A stretch of 54,119 bases of DNA from Patescibacteria group bacterium (GCA_028687045.1 JAQUAW010000004.1:1-54119); one strand, 5' to 3'; positions 22,779 through 31,863 are shown, numbered from the stretch's first letter. The notes: a model not told the origin generated them from the sequence alone. Numbers and translations are program-made.

Positions 22779-22897
22779 TGAGGACTTTGAATTGAACAAA
22801 TAGGAATGGCAAACGTAAGTTTGCTCCATAGATGACACTTAGCAAAATTACGACTGCCCGCCGTTGGGATGGTTCACCACTCCCAAAACCTCACAAC
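22779..22897. other. Possible structured RNA region
   Basis: The spacer is less AT-rich than usual and folds on paper: outer GTTGAGG/CCTcaCAAC, inner GCAAACgtaaGTTTGC and TTGGGAtGGTtcACCacTCCCAA. No match to a known RNA class is recognised and the strand is unclear. Not protein-coding in any frame I could support. Confidence 0.25.
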
Positions 22898-22898
22898 C

Positions 22899-22927
22899 TT
22901 GACAAAAAACTTAAAATAACCTATACT
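22899..22927 (+). promoter_or_regulatory. Promoter of rpsT
   Basis: TTGACA (22899-22904) and TATACT (22922-22927), 17 bases apart. Confidence 0.85.
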
Positions 22928-22942
22928 AATCACGCTCTCAAA

Positions 22943-22984
22943 GGTACAAATAATATTTAGGAATAGTTCACCTAAAAATGTACC
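22943..22984 (+). promoter_or_regulatory. Nested hairpin in the rpsT leader
   Basis: GGTACA (22943-22948) pairs with TGTACC (22979-22984); inside it TTTAGG (22956-22961) pairs with CCTAAA (22971-22976). Its place in a ribosomal-protein leader suggests autoregulation by S20. Confidence 0.5.
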
Positions 22985-23025
22985 AAAATAAATTTTTATT
23001 TAAAAAAATTTTACTAAAAACATTT

Positions 23026-23361
23026 ATGCCAATTTTACAAAATGCCAAAAAAGCATTACGCCAAGCAAACAAACGTGCTGAAGAAAACATGGTTTTCAAA
23101 AAAGCTTACAAAGATGCTTTGAAAAAAGCTCGTAAAGCTGTATTAGCTGGTGAAAAAGATCTAACAGAAAAAGTTCGTTTAGCTCAAAAAACACTAGACA
23201 AAGCTGTAAAAAAAGGTGTTTTGAAAGCAAATACTGCTTCTCGTTACCTTTCTAGATTATCTACCAAAGTAGCAACCCCAAAAGTAGAAAAGAAAGCTGT
23301 AAAAAAAGGAACTGTAAAGAAAGTAGCAAAAAAAACTACTAAAAAAGTTGCAAAAAAATAA
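23026..23361 (+). CDS. rpsT: Small ribosomal subunit protein bS20
   Basis: Binds 16S rRNA in the 30S body. The start MPILQNAKKALRQANKRAEEN is the S20 N-terminus, so I use the ATG at 23026, not the upstream one at 22978. The helical hairpin follows (KAYKDALKKARKAV, LAQKTLDKAVKKGVLKANTASRY). After residue 85 an unusual Lys/Thr-rich repeat tail (KKAVKKGTVKKVAKKTTKKV) extends the protein to 111 residues. It is a single gene with its own promoter, structured leader and terminator. Confidence 0.93.
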   Translation: MPILQNAKKALRQANKRAEENMVFKKAYKDALKKARKAVLAGEKDLTEKVRLAQKTLDKAVKKGVLKANTASRYLSRLSTKVATPKVEKKAVKKGTVKKVAKKTTKKVAKK

Positions 23362-23378
23362 AATAACGTATAAAATAA

Positions 23379-23412
23379 ATCCTGACTATAAATAAGTCAG
23401 GATTTTTATTTT
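23379..23412 (+). terminator. Terminator of rpsT
   Basis: ATCCTGACT pairs with AGTCAGGAT, then TTTTATTTTT. Confidence 0.85.
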
Positions 23413-23427
23413 TTAAAAGATATTTAT

Positions 23428-24438
23428 ATGAGTGAAACAACACCACAATCTAGAGAGATATTGTTTGGTGACGAAACTATAACAAATAAAGATATAAACA
23501 AAGCTTTAGATAATTACTTCGACGATATTGATGAAGATAAAAAAGATCTTACTCCACAAAATCAAAAAGAATTACGTACATGGTTTGCCAAAAACTACAA
23601 AAGATTGATTGCTGGTGAAAAAACAAGAAAATCTAAAAAAGGTGAAACTGTAAAAATTTCTACAGAATTTCAAGACAAAGCTCTAACAGCATCTTTGACT
23701 GAGTTAAAAAAATTAACAGAAAGTACCATAAAAGAAGGACAAGAAAATTTAACTCCAGAGTTATTTAGTCGCTATGGTTCTCAACAAGAATTTAAAAGAA
23801 AAATGGCTGAACTACAAGGCAGTGAAAACGTCGTAGTATTTGTTACTTTTGATTTGGATAATTTCAAAAAAATAAATGACTCTCACACTCATGAAAAAGG
23901 TGATGAATTACTCAAAACAGTAGCCAAAAATTTGGAAGCTACTCTTTCACTAGCCAAAGGTGACGTAGGTATTAGATTTAGTGGTGATGAATATGGTATG
24001 TTTTTGACAATGCCACAAGACAAAATCGCTGATGTAAAAAATGTCTTAGCTAGAATGATAACTAATATAGAACAAAATAGTGAGAGACCAGATGGAAATA
24101 AACAAACATTGAGTGTAGGCTATACTGTAGTAACACCAGAAATGATTTCTGAAAAAGATTTGTTCAAAAACAAACGCGAAGCAGCTGACAAGGCAGGAGA
24201 AATTTCTAAACTAATTAGAACAAAGAATCTTTTAGAAGGTAAAGATGATATTGCTTCAGCTGATAGAATAATTTCGTCAGAGGAGACAGAAACTTATTTT
24301 GAAGAAGGAGAAAAAGAAAAACTTTCTTACATAAGACAGGTCATGCGTCCGATGCAAGAAGTTTTGAAGGAAAAATCAGAAAAAGAAATTGTAGAAATGG
24401 CTTTGCAATGTTATGAAAAATTAGTAGAAAAAAAATAA
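23428..24438 (+). CDS. GGDEF-domain protein (probable diguanylate cyclase)
   Basis: The GGDEF domain (about residues 130-270) has VVFVTFDLDNFKKINDSHTH (metal-binding Asp), KGDELLKTVA and the signature FSGDEYGMFL, where SGDEY replaces GGDEF. SGDE(F/Y) is found in active cyclases. The inhibitory RxxD site is AKGD here, so product inhibition is probably lost. N-terminal residues 1-120 are a hydrophilic helical region without a recognised sensor, and there is no membrane helix. c-di-GMP output proteins are not visible in this window. Confidence 0.82.
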   Translation: MSETTPQSREILFGDETITNKDINKALDNYFDDIDEDKKDLTPQNQKELRTWFAKNYKRLIAGEKTRKSKKGETVKISTEFQDKALTASLTELKKLTESTIKEGQENLTPELFSRYGSQQEFKRKMAELQGSENVVVFVTFDLDNFKKINDSHTHEKGDELLKTVAKNLEATLSLAKGDVGIRFSGDEYGMFLTMPQDKIADVKNVLARMITNIEQNSERPDGNKQTLSVGYTVVTPEMISEKDLFKNKREAADKAGEISKLIRTKNLLEGKDDIASADRIISSEETETYFEEGEKEKLSYIRQVMRPMQEVLKEKSEKEIVEMALQCYEKLVEKK

Positions 24439-24501
24439 TATTCTAAAAAAATTTCAGAATCAATTAACGTAAAGAATAGTTTAAAAAGTTTATCTTTAGA
24501 A

Positions 24502-24522
24502 ACCTGCCTGCCGGCAGGCAGG
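24502..24522. repeat. CCTGCCTGCCGGCAGGCAGG palindrome, copy 1
   Basis: Perfect 20-base GC palindrome in AT-rich spacer. Second copy at 28390-28409. Followed here by a ggatccctcgtcgtattctc fragment of another GC-rich repeat. Confidence 0.75.
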
Positions 24523-24544
24523 GATCCCTCGTCGTATTCTCGAT

Positions 24545-25516
24545 TCAAGATGACGGTAATGTACCCACAAAAACATCCAACAAAAAAGACTGACCACCCT
24601 GGCCGGTCTTTGTTTTTGTATCCATTTCAAGTAACTTCAAATAAATATCTTTTATTTGATTTAGAGTATAGCGTTTCACAAAGGAAAAAGATTTGGTCAC
24701 AACAAAAGGATGAAGCCCGAGCATCTTAGCCAAATCACTGCTACTAATATTATTTTGTTTTTCAAAAACCTCACGCATCTCAAGTAATATTCTAAACTGA
24801 CGCAAAATCATGGCAAAAATAAATTGAGCATCTTCACCATTTTCATATTGTTTGCGAATCATTTTGAAAGCTTTGGTTTTTTGTCCGGCGACAATAGCAT
24901 CTACTAGATTGAAAATATTATCATCTACTTTTTCCTCTACAAATTTCTGTACATCACTCAAATTTATTTCTTCGTTTGTATATGAAATCAATTGATTTAT
25001 AAGAGTTGAAAGTAACCACATGTCACTACCAAAATTTGAAGAAAGAAAATTCAAAGCCTTCATTTCAATCTTACCTCCACGAGAAACAATTTCACTTTTT
25101 ATCCAATTTGATAATTCAAAACTTTTTAATTCGGGAAAAACTTGAGCAAATTTTTCTTTTTTCAATTTTTCAAAAAGAGTCTTGGCATTTTTGGTTTTGA
25201 AAGTGTCATTTCCTTCCCAAAACAAAACGATATTTTCTTCTGGCAATCTATTTTCCTCAATACGAGCCAAAATCTCCAGTAAAAAATCTTTATGGTCACT
25301 AGTTGATAACAAATTTTTTAGCACGATCATTTTTTTGTCTGCCAAAAAAGGTGAAGTCAAAAGTTGTTGCATAATATTACCACTAGTTTCTTTTTCACAG
25401 TCAAGTTCAACAACATTGTAACCTTGTGGATCACGCTCAAGCTTAAATTTATCAACCATTTTTTTTAGTTGTTGTTTACTGCGGAAAGTGTCTTTGCCGT
25501 ATAAAAATATAATCAT
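24545..25516 (-). CDS. holA: DNA polymerase III subunit delta
   Basis: Clamp-loader subunit that opens the beta clamp. It starts MIIFLYGKDTFRSKQQL, the usual HolA N-terminus, and contains PFLADKKMIVLKNL, FELSNWIKSEIVSRGGKIE and the C-terminal collar helices (FIFAMILRQFRILLEMREV, LGLHPFVVTKSFSF). At about 323 residues it is full length. The ATG at 25516 is preferred to an in-frame TTG two codons earlier. It lies downstream of polA on the same strand, separated by a word array. Confidence 0.92.
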   Translation of the reverse strand: MIIFLYGKDTFRSKQQLKKMVDKFKLERDPQGYNVVELDCEKETSGNIMQQLLTSPFLADKKMIVLKNLLSTSDHKDFLLEILARIEENRLPEENIVLFWEGNDTFKTKNAKTLFEKLKKEKFAQVFPELKSFELSNWIKSEIVSRGGKIEMKALNFLSSNFGSDMWLLSTLINQLISYTNEEINLSDVQKFVEEKVDDNIFNLVDAIVAGQKTKAFKMIRKQYENGEDAQFIFAMILRQFRILLEMREVFEKQNNISSSDLAKMLGLHPFVVTKSFSFVKRYTLNQIKDIYLKLLEMDTKTKTGQGGQSFLLDVFVGTLPSS

Positions 25517-25625
25517 AAACAATCCGGATATACGGATAATCCGGATGTTCCGGATGTGACCGTAGTTTGGTTATTTTAAAAATAAAAAAGTATTTAAGTG
25601 ATAAAGTGATTAGGTGATTAGGTGA
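25517..25625. repeat. Two micro-word arrays between polA and holA
   Basis: First aacaatccggatatacggat, ggatgttccggatg words, then gtgataaagtgattaggtga and gattaggtgattactt words that run into the polA stop. Confidence 0.55.
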
Positions 25626-28331
25626 TTACTTGAGACGTCCCCAACAATACCCAATCGCGACTTCCACATCAAGAGGTACTTCTAATTTCACTACATTTTC
25701 CATTTCATGTTTTACTAATTCAGCAATTTCGTCTTTCAAATCTTCGCTAACTTCCAAAACCAATTCATCGTGTACTTGCAAACACAATTTTACTTTATCT
25801 TTATATTTATCTACATTTATTTTGTTACTAACTGCAATCATAGCCAGTTTCATTATATCAGCAGCTGTACCTTGCACTGGCATATTTACCGCCATTCTCT
25901 CGCCAGAAGAACGAAGTTGGAAATTATTAGAGTGTAATTCTGGGATATAACGACGACGCCCAAACAATGTTTCTACAAAACCATCTTCTTCGGCTTGCTT
26001 CAAAATATTTTCCATATACTTTTTTACACCTGCAAAATTAGAAAAATATTTATCAATAAATTCTTGAGCATCATAACGACTAATACCAGTACGGGAAGCT
26101 AAACCAAAAGCTCCCATACCATACAACACACCAAAGTTAACTTCTTTGGCAGCTCTACGCATTTCTTTACTAACATCTTTTAAGTCAACACCATTTATAG
26201 CCGCGGCTGTAGCAGTATGAATATCTTGTTTGTTTTTGAAAATTTCAATCATTCTTTCATCTTTGGCCAGTGAAGCCACCACACGCAACTCAATTTGTGA
26301 ATAATCGGCTGCAATCAGAGCATTACCTTTTTCAGCTATAAATACTTCCCGCACTTTTTTGCCAAGTTCGGTACGAATCGGAATATTTTGTAAATTTGGA
26401 TCAGAACTAGAAAGACGACCAGTAGCTGCCACTGTTTGATTATAAGTAGTATGAATTCTACCTGTATATTTATTTTTCAAATTTGGCAAAACATCTATAT
26501 AAGTATTACGTAATTTTTCCAATTCCCTAAATTCTTCGATAAAAGCAATTATTGGATGCAAATCTCTCAACTTTTCTAATTCAGCTGCCGCCGTAGAATA
26601 TCCTGTTTTACCTTTTTTGATACCTTGCGTTGATAATCCCATTTTATCAAATAGAATATCTCGCAACTGCACAGAAGAAGCCACATTGAACTCTTCACCA
26701 GCTTCTTCCCAAATTTGTTTTTCTAGTTTACCCAAAGTTTTGTTTACCTGTACTGATAATTCTTGCAACATTTCAACATCAATAGAAATACCATTCATCT
26801 CCATTTCTGCCAAAACAGAAAGAAGGGGAATTTCAATATCAGAATATAACTTTTCATATTTTTCTTCCACAAGTCTCTCCTTATATATTGTATATATTTC
26901 AAAAACAGCCAAGACTTCTTCTAAAGCATTGGTAGGATCTATACCAAACAAACTTTTTTGATTGTCTGAAACAATAAGCTCTTTGCCAAGTTCACGCAAA
27001 GTCAATGATTTGATATCATGAGCTCTAGTACTAGAATTCAAAATATAAGAAGCAATCATTGTATCAAAAATTTTGTTTATTATTTTCACTCCACGTAAAT
27101 TGACAAGTTTTATTAAATTTTTCAAATCATGACCAACAAAAAATATTTTTTCATTCAAAAAAATTTTCAAAACTTTTTCACTTATATTTTCAAAAAAATA
27201 GTTTTCCTTATGTGTTGCCACTAATAAAGAAAAATTATCTGGAGCAAACAAATCAGTATCTTTCATCAGTTCTTTGGCTACAAAAAAATCTTCTTGCAAA
27301 ATTTTATTTACAACATCTGTGACTTCTTTGTCAGTTACTCTTATAATTTTTTTGGAAAGCTGTAGTTTATTTTTTTTCTTACTGTTTTTCTTTTCAACAA
27401 AACTATTTTCTCCACCTGGCAATCTCTTGATAAGAGAATAAAATTCAAATTTTTGAAAAAGTTCAACTACTTTTTGTCTATCGAATTCTTGCGTTTTGGC
27501 TTTATCCAAATCAAAATCAATGCTATCAACGTCAGTGCGAATAGTAGCGAGCTCCTTACTCATGAAGGCTTTTTCTTCATCTGTTTCCAATTTTTTAATC
27601 ACACTCGCACTGAATTCTTGATACAGTAAAGAATCTGTTTTTTTCAATTGTTTATAAATTTCATCAATACTACCAATTTTAGTAATCAAGCTAACGGCAG
27701 TCTTGTCGCCAATACCTTTGACACCAGGAATATTGTCTGAGCTATCACCACGAAGAGATTTGTAACTAATGACAAACTCTGGAGCAAAACCCATTTTTTC
27801 AAAAACCATTTTTTCATCACAACTTTCAAACTCTGACATGCCTTTTTTGAGTAAAAAAATTTCAATATTTTCTTCGTCATCAACTAATTGTAACAAATCT
27901 TTGTCACCAGTCACAATCAATGTCTTAATTTTTGTTTTACCATTTTTGACATGATGAGCGATTGTTCCCATCACATCGTCAGCCTCAAAACCTTCTTTAG
28001 TAAAAATAGGAATATTGAAAGCATTGACTAAATCATAGACCAAAGGAAATTGATCATACAAATCTTGGTCGGCTTTGACACGTGTAGCTTTGTAATCAGT
28101 AAAAATTTCATCACGAAAAGTGCCACCAGCCACATCAAAACTAACAGCTAAATATTCTGGTTTCACATCATTGATAATCTTGAGCAACATCGAAGCAAAA
28201 CCATAGACAGCATTAACAATCGTACCATCTTTGACACGCATGGGTGGTAGAGCGTGGTAAGCTCTATGCACAATGGCGTTACCGTCGATTATTACTAATT
28301 TTTTGATTGTTTGTTCTTTTGTTTCTTTCAT
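25626..28331 (-). CDS. polA: DNA polymerase I
   Basis: Full-length PolA of 901 residues, for repair and Okazaki-fragment maturation. The 5' nuclease domain (about 1-300) has LVIIDGNAIVHRAYHALPP, EADDVMGTIA and SDNIPGVKGIGDKTA. The middle exonuclease-like domain (about 330-500) lacks the DxE metal site, so proofreading is probably absent. The polymerase domain has DYSQIELRVVASLA (motif A), RRAAKEVNFGVLYGMGAFGL (motif B) and QVHDELVLEV (motif C). Probably transcribed alone or with holA. Confidence 0.96.
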   Translation of the reverse strand: MKETKEQTIKKLVIIDGNAIVHRAYHALPPMRVKDGTIVNAVYGFASMLLKIINDVKPEYLAVSFDVAGGTFRDEIFTDYKATRVKADQDLYDQFPLVYDLVNAFNIPIFTKEGFEADDVMGTIAHHVKNGKTKIKTLIVTGDKDLLQLVDDEENIEIFLLKKGMSEFESCDEKMVFEKMGFAPEFVISYKSLRGDSSDNIPGVKGIGDKTAVSLITKIGSIDEIYKQLKKTDSLLYQEFSASVIKKLETDEEKAFMSKELATIRTDVDSIDFDLDKAKTQEFDRQKVVELFQKFEFYSLIKRLPGGENSFVEKKNSKKKNKLQLSKKIIRVTDKEVTDVVNKILQEDFFVAKELMKDTDLFAPDNFSLLVATHKENYFFENISEKVLKIFLNEKIFFVGHDLKNLIKLVNLRGVKIINKIFDTMIASYILNSSTRAHDIKSLTLRELGKELIVSDNQKSLFGIDPTNALEEVLAVFEIYTIYKERLVEEKYEKLYSDIEIPLLSVLAEMEMNGISIDVEMLQELSVQVNKTLGKLEKQIWEEAGEEFNVASSVQLRDILFDKMGLSTQGIKKGKTGYSTAAAELEKLRDLHPIIAFIEEFRELEKLRNTYIDVLPNLKNKYTGRIHTTYNQTVAATGRLSSSDPNLQNIPIRTELGKKVREVFIAEKGNALIAADYSQIELRVVASLAKDERMIEIFKNKQDIHTATAAAINGVDLKDVSKEMRRAAKEVNFGVLYGMGAFGLASRTGISRYDAQEFIDKYFSNFAGVKKYMENILKQAEEDGFVETLFGRRRYIPELHSNNFQLRSSGERMAVNMPVQGTAADIMKLAMIAVSNKINVDKYKDKVKLCLQVHDELVLEVSEDLKDEIAELVKHEMENVVKLEVPLDVEVAIGYCWGRLK

Positions 28332-28362
28332 AAAATTTGTTATCCAGTATATTGTAACATAG

Positions 28363-28432
28363 CAAGCAGAATAAGCAAAGTAAGCAGACCTGCCTGCCGG
28401 CAGGCAGGATATGCAGAATAAGTTACCTTAAA
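28363..28432. repeat. 'agcaagcagaataagcaaag' array and palindrome copy 2
   Basis: The words agcaagcagaataagcaaag and taagcag recur in reverse orientation at 31912-31946. CCTGCCTGCCGGCAGGCAGG is embedded at 28390-28409. Confidence 0.6.
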
Positions 28433-28495
28433 ATTATTAGCTTTTGACTAAATAAAGATGAACAGCTATACTTTAATTACTTTATCTATATATTT

Positions 28496-29140
28496 ATGAA
28501 AAACATCCACCTACATATTCTCCAAGCTAATCCTCTACTAAAACCCTATAATTCCAGATTAAAAAAGGAGTTTGATTTAGTATTGAAACAAATTTCCGAA
28601 TATCTCGACACTAAAGATGTTGATATTTTAGTTATGGAAGACGGAACTCGTGTTGGTAGCGCTGTGGAGACCAGAATAATAAACGACAATGTGCTAGCAG
28701 TTACTTTCGGCACCAAACACAAAAATTTCAAAAAATATTTCAAACAATACGTCAGACGCCCTGTTTCTTATGATCTTTATTCATTAAGTATTTATCAAAA
28801 ATTTGGCTTTCCCAAAACACTATTAGAAGAAATGTTACTGCACGGCGTGGCCCTAAGTTTTGAAAAAACAATTACAAAATTTGCTCTAGCCAAAAATTTT
28901 GAATTAAACAAAAATGAAGTTGATGGCCTGATAAATAAAAATAAAAAAAATTTTAAGCTAAAAAATTACAACCCTGCCAAATGGTTTCATAATGCCAAAA
29001 GCAAACCTGCATATATAGGTAGAGTAATAGGCTATTTCCTGGTAAAAAATTATTTGCAGGAAAATAAAGATACGAAACTGGACGATCTATTAAAATTAAG
29101 CCCAAAACAACTAGCCAAACTTATCCAAATTAAAAAATAG
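28496..29140 (+). CDS. Hypothetical protein
   Basis: Not recognised with confidence. The 214-residue soluble product has an N-terminal half with DVDILVMEDGTRVGSAVET and YDLYSLSIYQKFGFPK, then LLEEMLLHGVALSFEKT, which sits where a zinc-protease-like HExxH helix would be in DUF2268-type proteins but without the full motif. The C-terminal third is Lys-rich (INKNKKNFKLKNYNPAKW). No membrane segment or signal peptide. A degenerate metalloprotease-like protein is one possibility. Confidence 0.55.
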   Translation: MKNIHLHILQANPLLKPYNSRLKKEFDLVLKQISEYLDTKDVDILVMEDGTRVGSAVETRIINDNVLAVTFGTKHKNFKKYFKQYVRRPVSYDLYSLSIYQKFGFPKTLLEEMLLHGVALSFEKTITKFALAKNFELNKNEVDGLINKNKKNFKLKNYNPAKWFHNAKSKPAYIGRVIGYFLVKNYLQENKDTKLDDLLKLSPKQLAKLIQIKK

Positions 29141-29166
29141 TCCTAAAAAGACTATTTTTTGTTTTT
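29135..29166 (+). terminator. Terminator overlapping the stop codon
   Basis: AAATAGTC pairs with GACTATTT, then TTTGTTTTTT. The TAG stop of the preceding gene is in the stem. Confidence 0.8.
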
Positions 29167-29212
29167 TAAACGACTTTCAACTTTACGAACTTTATAGACT
29201 TTCGACTAAGTT
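29165..29212. repeat. 'actttatagact' micro-word array
   Basis: gactttcaactttacgaact and tttatagactttcgact, related to the arrays at 5866 and 9532. Confidence 0.5.
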
Positions 29213-29215
29213 CCC

Positions 29216-29244
29216 TTGACTTTTCAACCCTTTTTCCCTATAAT
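29216..29244 (+). promoter_or_regulatory. Promoter of hppA
   Basis: TTGACT (29216-29221) and TATAAT (29239-29244), 17 bases apart, about 42 bases before the start codon. Confidence 0.8.
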
Positions 29245-29285
29245 CTACCTATTAATTCATTTATTTTTAATTTATAAAGTAGAGT

Positions 29286-31274
29286 ATGCTAACAACACTA
29301 CTGCTTATCGGACCAGCCGTTTTGGCGATTGGTTACGGTATCTTTTTAATTCAATGGATAAACAAGAAGCCAACAGGTTCTGAACGCATGCAAAATATTG
29401 CTCGCGCTATCCAAGAAGGTGCCAAAGCTTATTTGGCTCGTCAATATAAGACTATTTCTTATGTGGCTATCCTTGTTTTCTTGGTTCTTGGACTAACTTT
29501 AGGCTGGATGACTGGACTAGGATTCCTAGTTGGAGCTCTTTTCTCTGGAATTGCTGGTTTTGTAGGCATGAACGTATCTGTCAAAGCCAATGTTCGTACT
29601 ACAGAAGCTGCCAAAAAAGGCTTGAAAGCTGCACTTGACGTAGCTGTCAAAGGCGGTACTGTTACTGGTTTACTCGTAGTTGGTCTTGGACTTTTGGGAG
29701 TTGCTGGTTTTTATTTATTGACCAAAGACTTAGATGCTCTTATTGGATTAGCTTTCGGTGGTAGTCTTATTTCTATCTTTGCTCGTATCGGTGGTGGTAT
29801 TTTTACCAAAGCTGCTGACGTCGGAGCTGATTTAGTTGGAAAAGTAGAAAAAGGTATTCCAGAAGATGATCCTCGTAATCCAGCTGTAATTGCTGATAAC
29901 GTCGGTGACAACGTCGGTGACTGTGCTGGTATGGCGGCTGACTTGTTTGAAACTTATGCTGTAACTGCCGTCGCTGCGATGGTACTCGGTGGACTTACTT
30001 TTGTTGGTACTACTGCTGGTATTATGTTTCCTCTTATGCTTGGAGCTGTTTCTATTATTGCTTCAATCTTTGGAAGTTTCTTCATCAAACTTGGTAAAAA
30101 GAACAACATTATGGGAGCTTTGTACAAAGGTCTAATAATGTCTGGCCTTTTCTCAATGATTGGTTTCTTTTTCTTAAGTAGACACTATGCTGCTGATTTA
30201 AATGCGACTACTGCTGATGTTTTCTGGACTACTGTAGTTGGTATCGTACTTACTGGTGCTATGGTATGGATTACAGAATATTACACTTCAACCAAATATG
30301 CTCCTGTAAAACAAATTGCAAAATCTAGTGAAACAGGTCATGGTACCAATGTTATCACAGGTTTAGCAGTATCAATGAAGTCAACTGCTTTGCCAGTACT
30401 TGCAATCGTACTTGGTATGCTTGTAGCTCATCACTTCATGGGACTTTATGGAGTAGCTATCGCTGCTATGTCTATGCTTTCTCTTACTGGTATTGTCGTA
30501 GCAATCGACGCTTATGGACCTATCACTGACAATGCTGGTGGTATCGCTGAAATGGCCGAACTAGGTGACGATGTTAGAAATGTCACAGATCCACTAGATG
30601 CTGTTGGCAACACCACAAAAGCTGTTACCAAAGGTTATGCTATCGCTTCTGCTGCTCTAGCTGCTCTAGTACTATTTGCTGACTTTACTCACAAACTTGA
30701 TGCAGAAGGTATTAGTACAGTATTTAGAATTGATGATCCAAAAGTTTTGACAGGTTTGTTTATTGGTGGTTTGCTTCCTTACTTATTTGGTTCATTGTTA
30801 ATGCAATCTGTTGGTAAAGTAGCTGGTAGTGTAGTAGAAGAAGTTCGCAGACAATTCCGTGAAATCAAAGGCATTATGGAAGGTCAAGCAAAACCTGACT
30901 ATGCCAAAACAGTTGATATCGTAACCAAAGGTGCTATCGGTCAAATGATTTTGCCAGCAGTTATCCCTGTTGTAGCTCCAATCTTAGTTGGTTATTTCTT
31001 GGGTGCTGCTGCTCTTGGTGGCTTACTAGTTGGTACTATTATCACCGGTTTATTTGTCGCAATATCAATGACTACTGGTGGTGGTGCTTGGGACAATGCT
31101 AAGAAATATATTGAAGAAGGCCATCACGGTGGCAAAGGAAGTTTTGCACATCAAGCAGCTGTCACTGGTGACACTGTAGGTGACCCTTACAAGGACACAG
31201 CTGGCCCTGCAATCAATCCTATGATCAAAGTGGCTAACATTGTAGCTTTATTGATTATTGGAATCCTCAAGTAA
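29286..31274 (+). CDS. hppA: Membrane pyrophosphatase, proton-pumping, K+-independent type
   Basis: Hydrolyses pyrophosphate and pumps protons across the membrane. About 16 transmembrane helices in 662 residues. The active-site signatures are [20 protein letters not shown] and [20 protein letters not shown], with a C-terminal [20 protein letters not shown]. The segment [13 protein letters not shown] carries Lys where K+-dependent enzymes have Ala (GNTTAA), so I call it K+-independent, a type known mostly to pump protons. It is a single-gene unit with consensus promoter and terminator. In a small genome it would help recover energy from biosynthetic pyrophosphate. Confidence 0.95.
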   Translation: MLTTLLLIGPAVLAIGYGIFLIQWINKKPTGSERMQNIARAIQEGAKAYLARQYKTISYVAILVFLVLGLTLGWMTGLGFLVGALFSGIAGFVGMNVSVKANVRTTEAAKKGLKAALDVAVKGGTVTGLLVVGLGLLGVAGFYLLTKDLDALIGLAFGGSLISIFARIGGGIFTKAADVGADLVGKVEKGIPEDDPRNPAVIADNVGDNVGDCAGMAADLFETYAVTAVAAMVLGGLTFVGTTAGIMFPLMLGAVSIIASIFGSFFIKLGKKNNIMGALYKGLIMSGLFSMIGFFFLSRHYAADLNATTADVFWTTVVGIVLTGAMVWITEYYTSTKYAPVKQIAKSSETGHGTNVITGLAVSMKSTALPVLAIVLGMLVAHHFMGLYGVAIAAMSMLSLTGIVVAIDAYGPITDNAGGIAEMAELGDDVRNVTDPLDAVGNTTKAVTKGYAIASAALAALVLFADFTHKLDAEGISTVFRIDDPKVLTGLFIGGLLPYLFGSLLMQSVGKVAGSVVEEVRRQFREIKGIMEGQAKPDYAKTVDIVTKGAIGQMILPAVIPVVAPILVGYFLGAAALGGLLVGTIITGLFVAISMTTGGGAWDNAKKYIEEGHHGGKGSFAHQAAVTGDTVGDPYKDTAGPAINPMIKVANIVALLIIGILK

Positions 31275-31314
31275 GACACTGATTTCACTGATTATCGATT
31301 AGATTACACAGATT
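31275..31314. repeat. 'acactgatttcactgatt' micro-word array
   Basis: gacactgatttcactgatta and agattacacagatt follow the hppA stop directly. Confidence 0.5.
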
Positions 31315-31346
31315 AAAAAACACTCTCAATTATGAGAGTGTTTTTT
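31315..31346. terminator. Bidirectional terminator
   Basis: AACACTCTCA pairs with TGAGAGTGTT, with A and T runs. It separates hppA from the convergent GC-rich island. Confidence 0.85.
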
Positions 31347-31369
31347 AAATTTTTAAATAGTTGTGGGCG

Positions 31370-31393
31370 CGAGGGAGACCGAAGTCTCCGCTC
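31370..31393 (-). other. Stable UUCG hairpin at the end of a small gene
   Basis: On the minus strand GGAGAC-TTCG-GTCTCC closes a tetraloop of the cUUCGg type, 20 bases after the stop of the small membrane gene. It probably caps the 3' end of that transcript together with the terminator at 31315. Confidence 0.6.
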
Positions 31394-31405
31394 GTCGCCG
31401 TCCTC

Positions 31406-31582
31406 CTACTTCTTAATGTTATTCACCTCCTTTTCCTTGGTTTCTTTATTGTCCCATGGCTTGTCAGTCATACGACGCTTGTAGTCGATGACCGACAAAG
31501 TAAGGGCGCCAAAAAAGACGCCACCGACGACGAGAATCTTCAGCAAGAAGTATTCGCCGCCGCCTGAACCACCGTCAAGCAT
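31406..31582 (-). CDS. Small single-helix membrane protein in GC-rich island
   Basis: 58 residues. MLDGGSGGGEYFLLKILVVG opens a transmembrane helix (about 11-32), followed by a charged cytoplasmic tail (YKRRMTDKPW, KETKEKEVNN). I use the ATG at 31582 with GAGG six bases upstream, not the TTG at 31597. It is GC-rich for most of its length and then AT-rich, unlike neighbours. A weak promoter (TTGACA near 31636-31641) directly follows the terminator of the upstream small gene. No family recognised. Confidence 0.5.
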   Translation of the reverse strand: MLDGGSGGGEYFLLKILVVGGVFFGALTLSVIDYKRRMTDKPWDNKETKEKEVNNIKK

Positions 31583-31642
31583 TACCGACCTCGCCAATGG
31601 AAAGACAAATAAAAACTACTACTAAAAAATATTTTTGTCAAC

Positions 31643-31677
31643 AAAAAAACCGCCTTTCAAAAAAGAAAGACGGCTTT
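31643..31677 (-). terminator. Terminator of the 45-residue gene
   Basis: On the minus strand AAAGCCGTCTTTC pairs with GAAAGGCGGTTT around six T, followed by TTTTG. Confidence 0.8.
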
Positions 31678-31694
31678 AATTTATTTAAAAGAGA

Positions 31695-31721
31695 GTTGGG
31701 GCCCGCGCGTGCGCAGGCCCC
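31695..31721 (-). other. Very GC-rich hairpin after the 45-residue gene
   Basis: GGGGCCTGCGC faces GCGCGGGCCCC with a two-base loop just after the stop codon. Too stable to be accidental in this genome; a 3' stabilising structure or part of the terminator. Confidence 0.55.
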
Positions 31722-31725
31722 CGTT

Positions 31726-31863
31726 TTACCCTCCAACGACATCGCCGACCCCCATTTTGAGGATGTCGGCAAGCGCCTGTTCGTCGAACAGGCAGCCCGC
31801 CCAGACAATTCCCCCAAAAAAGAGAGCAGCGAGGCCGAAGAGGATCCCAAGGATCTTCTCCAT
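31726..31863 (-). CDS. 45-residue exported or membrane peptide in GC-rich island
   Basis: MEKILGILFGLAALFFGGIV gives a hydrophobic helix, then WAGC and a short tail (LFDEQALADILKMGVGD, VVGG). It resembles a signal-anchor or lipoprotein-like leader with one Cys. The ATG at 31863 has GGAGGTGGGCC directly upstream, a strong ribosome site. Its own terminator lies at 31643. Codons are GC-rich. Not recognised. A real small gene is favoured by the ribosome site, hairpins and terminator together. Confidence 0.55.
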   Translation of the reverse strand: MEKILGILFGLAALFFGGIVWAGCLFDEQALADILKMGVGDVVGG

